Shown piece by piece: positions 7,066 through 10,880 of a DNA stretch of 10,880 nt. The notes below the pieces were generated by a model that worked only from the letters and a program-made list of their open reading frames with translations, did no database searches and was not told the origin of the DNA. The first letter of the stretch is position 1; each line of letters starts with the position of its first letter. Location of the stretch: the NCBI GenBank assembly GCA_017304125.1, contig JAFKLV010000288.1, positions 1 through 10,880 on the forward strand. The letters run 5' to 3'. Origin of the DNA: Sphingomonadales bacterium. GTDB lineage: Bacteria > Pseudomonadota > Alphaproteobacteria > Sphingomonadales > Sphingomonadaceae. Made by a program: the position numbers and the translations under genes.

Positions 7066-7096
7066 TTGCGCTTGTATCGCCCGCGTCCCACATAGT
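7066..7096 (+). promoter_or_regulatory. Weak candidate promoter before the J-protein gene
   Basis: TTGCGC (7066-7071) and CATAGT (7091-7096) are 19 bases apart, a poor sigma-70-type pair. The same stretch also contains CTTG (7071-7074) followed by CCCACAT (7087-7093), loosely similar to heat-shock sigma-32 promoters, which would suit a chaperone gene. Neither reading is strong. The 109-bp gap and the hairpin before it do suggest that a promoter lies here. Confidence 0.2.
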
Positions 7097-7121
7097 CGCG
7101 TAACACACCAACGGGGATTCG

Positions 7122-8048
7122 ATGGCCGATCCATATTCGACGCTGGGGGTCGCGCGCGGCGCGTCCGAGGCGGACATCAAGAAGGCGTATCGCAAGCTCG
7201 CCAAAGAGCTCCATCCCGATCGCAACAAAGACAATCCCAAGGCTGCCGAGCGCTTCAGCCAGGTAACCAACGCCTATGACCTGCTGACCGACAAGGAAAA
7301 GCGCGCGCGCTTCGATCGCGGCGAGATCGATGGCGACGGCAACCCCACCTCCCCGTTCGGCGCCGGCTTCAGCGGCGCGCGCGGCGCCGCCGGTGCGGGC
7401 GGGTTTCGCTCGCAGGGCTTCGAATCCGACGGCGTCGACATGTCCGATATTTTCGAGGGGCTGTTCGGCGGACGCGGCGGCGGTGGCGGCGGGTTCGCCA
7501 GCGGCTTCGGGCGACGCCAGCCCCCGCCCAAGGGCGCCAATACCGCCTATCGCCTGCGCGTGCCGTTCGTCGACGCCGCCGCGCTGGCGCCGCAACGCAT
7601 CACGCTGGCCGACGGCAAGACGATCGACCTCAAGCTCCCCGCCGGGGTCGAGGACGGCACGCAGATGCGGCTTTCCGGCAAGGGCGAGGAAGGCCCTGGC
7701 GGCGCGGGCGATGCGATCATCACGATCGAAGTGACCCCGCACCGCTACTTCACCCGCGACGGCGATGATGTGCGGCTCGATCTGCCCGTCACGCTGAGCG
7801 AGGCGGTGAAGGGCGGCCCAGTGAAGGTGCCGACGGTCGAGAAAGCGGTGATGCTCACCATCCCCGCCGGCTCCTCCTCGGGCAAGGTGCTGCGACTGAA
7901 GGGCAAGGGGTTTCACAAAAAGGCCGGCGGGCGTGGCGACCAGCTCGTGACGCTGATGGTCGATGTGCCGGCCGATGATGCCGCGCTCAAGGCGTTCGTG
8001 GAAAGCTGGGACGGCGGGGGGAACCCGCGCGCGGCGATGGGCGTCTAG
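7122..8048 (+). CDS. CbpA-type J protein (DnaJ class co-chaperone without zinc finger)
   Basis: This cytoplasmic co-chaperone delivers clients to DnaK/Hsp70 and stimulates its ATPase. In the 308-aa product the J domain covers about 1-68 with the essential HPD at 31-33. A Gly/Phe-rich region follows (about 76-135, with a run of six glycines near 119-124). Two beta-sandwich client-binding domains cover about 141-286: IDLKLPAGVEDGTQMRLSGKG and VMLTIPAGSSSGKVLRLKGKG are the paired signatures. The CxxCxGxG zinc-finger repeats of true DnaJ are absent, so it is a class B protein close in size to E. coli CbpA (306 aa). The chromosome's canonical dnaJ is probably elsewhere. The ATG is preceded by GGGGA a few bases upstream. 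The downstream YihY gene is 58 bp away. Confidence 0.95.
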   Translation: MADPYSTLGVARGASEADIKKAYRKLAKELHPDRNKDNPKAAERFSQVTNAYDLLTDKEKRARFDRGEIDGDGNPTSPFGAGFSGARGAAGAGGFRSQGFESDGVDMSDIFEGLFGGRGGGGGGFASGFGRRQPPPKGANTAYRLRVPFVDAAALAPQRITLADGKTIDLKLPAGVEDGTQMRLSGKGEEGPGGAGDAIITIEVTPHRYFTRDGDDVRLDLPVTLSEAVKGGPVKVPTVEKAVMLTIPAGSSSGKVLRLKGKGFHKKAGGRGDQLVTLMVDVPADDAALKAFVESWDGGGNPRAAMGV

Positions 8049-8093
8049 GTTCAGGACGCGATCGCAACGAGACTGACAAAGGGTCCGCAATCG

Positions 8094-8102
8094 GGGGGAG
8101 AG
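8094..8102 (+). promoter_or_regulatory. Ribosome binding site that supports the TTG start of the YihY gene
   Basis: A GGGGGAG-containing purine run ends about six bases before the TTG at 8107. It is stronger than any site near a possible later start, since no in-frame ATG occurs until residue 50, at the beginning of the membrane region. Confidence 0.6.
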
Positions 8103-8106
8103 CCGC

Positions 8107-9063
8107 TTGACCAACGCCGCAACCGCACTGACCCCCGAGGCGCGTGCGGCGCGGCGCGACGGCACGGCCCATGTCCCCGAGCTGCCCGAATCCGGCAATA
8201 GCGCGATCCGCGTGCTCAAGCGCACCGTCATCGGGGTCTATACCGTCGGCTTCATGCATGCCGGCAACCTTGCCTATCTTTCGCTGATGACGGTGTTTCC
8301 GTTCTTCATCGTGGTGGCGGCGGTATTGTCGGCGCTGGGCGAGAACGATCATATCCAGCTTGCCGTCTCGTCGTTCCTGCATGTCATGCCGAGCGACGTC
8401 GCCGAGGTGCTGCGCAAGCCGATCCACGATGTGCTGACCCAGCGCACCGGCGCCTTGTTATGGCTCGGCGGGCTGGTCGGGCTGTGGACGGTCGGCGGGT
8501 TCGTCGAGACGATCCGCGAAATCTTCCGCCAGGCCTATGGCACCAAATCCACCCAGTCGCTGTGGCGCGCGCGGCTGAGCCTGTCGTTCGGCATCGTCGC
8601 GTCGGTGATCCTGACGTTGATCTCGTTTCTGGTGCAGGGGCTGCTCACCGCGGCCGAGGAATTCGTCAATCGGCTGGTGCCGTGGGCGGCCGACGTCGCG
8701 GCGTGGATCGGGCTCAGTCGCATTATCCCCGGCGCGGTGATGTTCGCCGCATTGCTGATGTTGTTCTATTGCGTCACGCCACCCAAATATCGCTACACGA
8801 ACAGCCGCAAATGGCCCGGCGCGCTGTTCACCACCGGCTGGTGGGTGGGGATGACGGCAATCCTGCCGCGCATCCTTGCGCAACTTGGCGGATACAGTCT
8901 CACCTACGGCAGCCTTGCCGGCGTGGTGGTGATGCTGTTGTTCTTCTATCTCATCGGGCTCGGTTTGGTATTTGGCGCCCATCTCAACGCGGCACTGGCG
9001 GAACCGCCGGAAACGGCGCTAGAGGACGCGACGACGGAACAGAAGGAAAAGGCGGGACCGTGA
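8107..9063 (+). CDS. YihY/BrkB-family inner-membrane protein
   Basis: The product belongs to the YihY/virulence factor BrkB family, polytopic inner-membrane proteins whose function is not firmly known. It was once annotated as ribonuclease BN, which is wrong for this family. The 318-aa product has about six membrane segments (near 54-77, 113-134, 155-182, 206-223, 236-258 and 265-293). It carries the family pattern near the end, YGSLAGVVVMLLFFYLIGL, followed by FGAHLNAAL. Residues 1-35 are a charged, disordered-looking cytoplasmic tail, and the last 20 residues are also charged. The start is TTG with a GGGGGAG run six bases upstream; the next in-frame ATG codes for M50 and would lose the conserved lead-in to the first helix. 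The stop overlaps the fabI start as GTGA, so the two are probably translated together. Confidence 0.93.
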   Translation: MTNAATALTPEARAARRDGTAHVPELPESGNSAIRVLKRTVIGVYTVGFMHAGNLAYLSLMTVFPFFIVVAAVLSALGENDHIQLAVSSFLHVMPSDVAEVLRKPIHDVLTQRTGALLWLGGLVGLWTVGGFVETIREIFRQAYGTKSTQSLWRARLSLSFGIVASVILTLISFLVQGLLTAAEEFVNRLVPWAADVAAWIGLSRIIPGAVMFAALLMLFYCVTPPKYRYTNSRKWPGALFTTGWWVGMTAILPRILAQLGGYSLTYGSLAGVVVMLLFFYLIGLGLVFGAHLNAALAEPPETALEDATTEQKEKAGP

Positions 9064-9863
9064 GCGGATTGATGGCCGGAAAGCGCGGGCTGATTATGGG
9101 CCTCGCAAACGACAAGTCTCTGGCGTGGGGCATTGCGAAGAAACTGAGCGAAGCCGGCGCGGAACTGGCGTTCAGCTATCAGGGCGAGGCGATGGCGAAG
9201 CGCGTCCGCCCATTGGCGGAGCAACTCGGCGTCGCGCGGTTGTTCGATTGCGATGTCAGCGACATGGCGGCGCTCGACGCGACATTCGCGGCGCTGGCGC
9301 AGGAATGGCCGACGATCGATTTCGTCGTCCATGCGATCGGCTTCTCGGACAAGTCGCAGCTGCGCGGGCGCTATTACGACACGACGCTCGACAATTTCCT
9401 GATGACGATGAACGTCTCGGCCTATTCGCTGGTGGCGGTGGCAAAGCGCGCGCGCGCGATGATGCCCGACGGCGGCTCGATCCTGACGCTGACCTATTAT
9501 GGCGCGGAAAAGGTCATTCCGCATTATAACGTGATGGGGGTCGCCAAATCGGCGCTGGAGACGAGCGTGAAATATCTCGCGGTCGATCTCGGGCCGGAGA
9601 ACATCCGCATCAACGGCATTTCCGCCGGCCCGATCCAGACGCTCGCGGCGCGCGGCATCGGCGATTTCAACTATATCCTGAAGTGGAACGAGCTGAATTC
9701 GCCGCTGCGCCGCACCGTGACGATCGAGGATGTCGGCGGCGCCGGCCTTTATCTGCTGTCCGATCTCGCGTCGGGGGTGACGGGCGAAATCCATCACGTC
9801 GACGCGGGCTATAACGTGATCGGGATGAAGGCCGAGGACGCGCCGGATATCGCGCTGGCCTGA
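9060..9863 (+). CDS. fabI: Enoyl-[acyl-carrier-protein] reductase (NADH), FabI
   Basis: FabI reduces trans-2-enoyl-ACP with NAD(P)H, the last step of each fatty-acid elongation cycle, in the cytoplasm. The 267-aa product is the usual length. It shows the variant cofactor motif near the N terminus (GLIMGLANDKSLAWGIA, about 10-26), DCDVSD (63-68), HAIGF (91-95) and the catalytic pair Y156/K163 in YNVMGVAK. The late motif SAGPIQTLAARGI (188-200) is also typical. Residues matching the E. coli triclosan site (Gly in HAIGF, M159, F203) are unchanged, so nothing suggests inherent resistance at this site. The GTG at 9060 gives SGLMAGKRG, the usual sphingomonad N terminus, overlaps the YihY stop as GTGA, and has AAGG seven bases upstream. 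An ATG at 9072 is a less likely alternative. A GNAT gene follows after 5 bp. Confidence 0.97.
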   Translation: MSGLMAGKRGLIMGLANDKSLAWGIAKKLSEAGAELAFSYQGEAMAKRVRPLAEQLGVARLFDCDVSDMAALDATFAALAQEWPTIDFVVHAIGFSDKSQLRGRYYDTTLDNFLMTMNVSAYSLVAVAKRARAMMPDGGSILTLTYYGAEKVIPHYNVMGVAKSALETSVKYLAVDLGPENIRINGISAGPIQTLAARGIGDFNYILKWNELNSPLRRTVTIEDVGGAGLYLLSDLASGVTGEIHHVDAGYNVIGMKAEDAPDIALA

Positions 9864-9868
9864 CCCGC

Positions 9869-10393
9869 ATGACCATCGCCATCCGCCCTGCGCGCGCCGA
9901 GGATGTCGCCGCGATCGACGCGCTGCTGCGCGCCAGCTTCCCAGCACCCGACGAGGCGATGCTGGTGCGCGATCTGTGCGCCGAAGGCGATATGGTGCTG
10001 ACCCTCGTCGCCTATGACGAGGATGCGGACCGGCTGGCCGGCGCGATCGTGTTCAGCCGGATGGCGGTGACGGCTGGCGGCAAGGCGATCCCCGCGGTCG
10101 CGCTCGCGCCCGTCGCGGTGGCGCAATCCTATCGCCGGCAGGGCGTGGCGGAGGCACTGATCCGCGCCGGGCATGATATGCTCGAAAGCGCCGGGGTGGT
10201 GCTCAGCTTCGTGCTCGGCGAGCCCGAATTCTACGGCCGCTTCGGTTATGACGCCGCGGTCGCGCGCAATTTCGGCTCGCCTTATGCCGGCGACTATTTC
10301 ATGGCGCTGGCGCTGCAGGGCGGGCTGGTGCCATGTGGCGTGCGCGAGGAGGCGCACCACGCGCCGGCCTTCGCAAGACTGGGATCGCAATGA
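9869..10393 (+). CDS. GNAT-family N-acetyltransferase (YhbS-like)
   Basis: This is a predicted acetyl-CoA-dependent N-acetyltransferase of the YhbS type (COG3153-like); its acceptor is unknown. In the 174-aa product the start MTIAIRPARAEDVAAI is the usual first strand and helix. The acetyl-CoA pyrophosphate-binding motif is SYRRQGVAEALI (87-98). The hallmark of this subfamily, LGEPEFYGRFGY, is at 116-127. It is cytoplasmic with no signal peptide. The ATG is five bases after the fabI stop without a good Shine-Dalgarno sequence, so it is probably reached by ribosomes finishing fabI. Its stop overlaps the aroC start as ATGA. Its place between fabI and aroC suggests co-expression but does not identify a substrate. 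Confidence 0.92.
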   Translation: MTIAIRPARAEDVAAIDALLRASFPAPDEAMLVRDLCAEGDMVLTLVAYDEDADRLAGAIVFSRMAVTAGGKAIPAVALAPVAVAQSYRRQGVAEALIRAGHDMLESAGVVLSFVLGEPEFYGRFGYDAAVARNFGSPYAGDYFMALALQGGLVPCGVREEAHHAPAFARLGSQ

Positions 10394-10880
10394 GCTTCAA
10401 CACCTTCGGCCGCGTTTTCCGCTTCACCACCTGGGGCGAGAGCCACGGGCCGGCGCTGGGCGCGGTGGTCGACGGGTGCCCGCCGGGGCTGGCGCTGAGC
10501 GAGGCCGATCTCCAGCCGTGGCTCGACAAGCGCCGTCCCGGCCAGTCGCGCTTCACCACCCAGCGGCGCGAGCCCGATGAAGTGCGCATCCTCTCCGGCG
10601 TGTTCGAGGGGCGGACCACCGGCACCCCGATCAGCCTGATGATCGAGAATGTCGACCAGCGCTCGAAGGATTATTCGGAAGTCGCCAAGGCCTATCGCCC
10701 CGGCCACGCCGACTATGCTTATGACGCGAAATATGGCTTCCGCGATTATCGCGGCGGCGGGCGTTCCTCGGCACGCGAAACCGCGGCGCGGGTCGCGGTC
10801 GGCGGGGTGGCCCGGCTGGTGGTGCCCGGCGTGCGTATCCGCGCCTGGGTCGAGGCGGTCGGCGGCGACGCGATCGACCC
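10390..10880 (+). CDS. aroC: Chorismate synthase (C-terminal part outside window)
   Basis: AroC converts 5-enolpyruvylshikimate 3-phosphate to chorismate with reduced FMN, the last step of the shikimate pathway. The visible 163 residues carry GESHGPALGAVVDGCPPG (16-33), which is chorismate synthase signature 1. RRPGQSRFTTQRREPDEV follows near 48-65. The RPGHADYAYDAKYGFRDYR region (103-121) leads into GGGRSSARETAARVA (122-136), a second conserved block. Full-length family proteins are about 350-370 aa, so more than half lies outside the window. The ATG overlaps the stop of the acetyltransferase gene, and GGGA five bases upstream gives a modest RBS. Confidence 0.97.
   Translation, partial: MSFNTFGRVFRFTTWGESHGPALGAVVDGCPPGLALSEADLQPWLDKRRPGQSRFTTQRREPDEVRILSGVFEGRTTGTPISLMIENVDQRSKDYSEVAKAYRPGHADYAYDAKYGFRDYRGGGRSSARETAARVAVGGVARLVVPGVRIRAWVEAVGGDAID

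Noticed and set aside
5192..7270. 692-codon open frame on the minus strand across purD, the helix-hairpin-helix gene and the start of the J-protein gene
   Set aside because: It spans three well-supported plus-strand genes and an intergenic gap. The translation is His/Arg-rich, of low complexity in part and without motifs. It is a shadow of third-position G/C bias.
6915..8231. 438-codon minus-strand open frame opposite the J-protein gene
   Set aside because: No conserved motif is visible and it covers the intergenic hairpin. The plus-strand J domain with HPD is unambiguous.
8946..9947. 333-codon minus-strand open frame opposite fabI
   Set aside because: Arg/His-rich antisense shadow without a domain; fabI has an intact catalytic pair.
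1..10880. Defence system, prophage, transposon, CRISPR array or biosynthetic cluster
   Set aside because: No integrase, transposase, phage structural gene, spaced direct repeats, synthase modules or composition break was seen. Every gene of good quality belongs to a housekeeping or widespread family.

Overview
The window is high-GC chromosomal DNA from an alphaproteobacterium, most likely Sphingomonas or a close relative in the Sphingomonadaceae. Three things suggest this: strong G/C bias at third codon positions; a TonB-dependent receptor of the type these bacteria carry in many copies; and the gene pairings (xseA head-to-head with purD, DUF2093 and an M23 peptidase after xseA, and a J protein, a YihY protein, fabI and aroC together). 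The genus is inferred from gene content and order, not from a marker gene. I see no mobile element, CRISPR array, tRNA or rRNA. Almost all of the DNA is protein-coding.

Left half, minus strand. Transcription runs leftward from about 5129: xseA (exonuclease VII large subunit), then a 66-aa DUF2093 protein, then a secreted M23/LytM-type peptidase. The last two overlap by four bases (ATGA). After a gap of about 180 bp that holds a candidate promoter and two small hairpins comes a TonB-dependent outer-membrane receptor. It is reported from its start codon to the window edge (836 residues); its C-terminal end lies outside.

Right half, plus strand. purD (purine synthesis) starts with TTG at 5129 and shares that base with the ATG of xseA, so the two genes have no spacer between them. 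It is followed by a membrane-anchored, proline-rich protein with a C-terminal helix-hairpin-helix domain, which I cannot assign to a pathway. A perfect 9-bp inverted repeat separates this pair from a second run of genes: a CbpA-type J protein, a YihY/BrkB membrane protein (TTG start), fabI (enoyl-ACP reductase, GTG start), a YhbS-like GNAT acetyltransferase and the 5' part of aroC (chorismate synthase). Spacing there is very tight (58-bp gap, GTGA overlap, 5-bp gap, ATGA overlap), which suggests one transcript with translational coupling.

The genes are mainly housekeeping: DNA repair, cell-wall turnover, purine, fatty-acid and aromatic synthesis, and protein folding. I did not find a convincing new multi-gene system. 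The points most worth a second look are the shared xseA/purD start, the leader of the receptor gene, the unassigned helix-hairpin-helix protein and the DUF2093-peptidase coupling.
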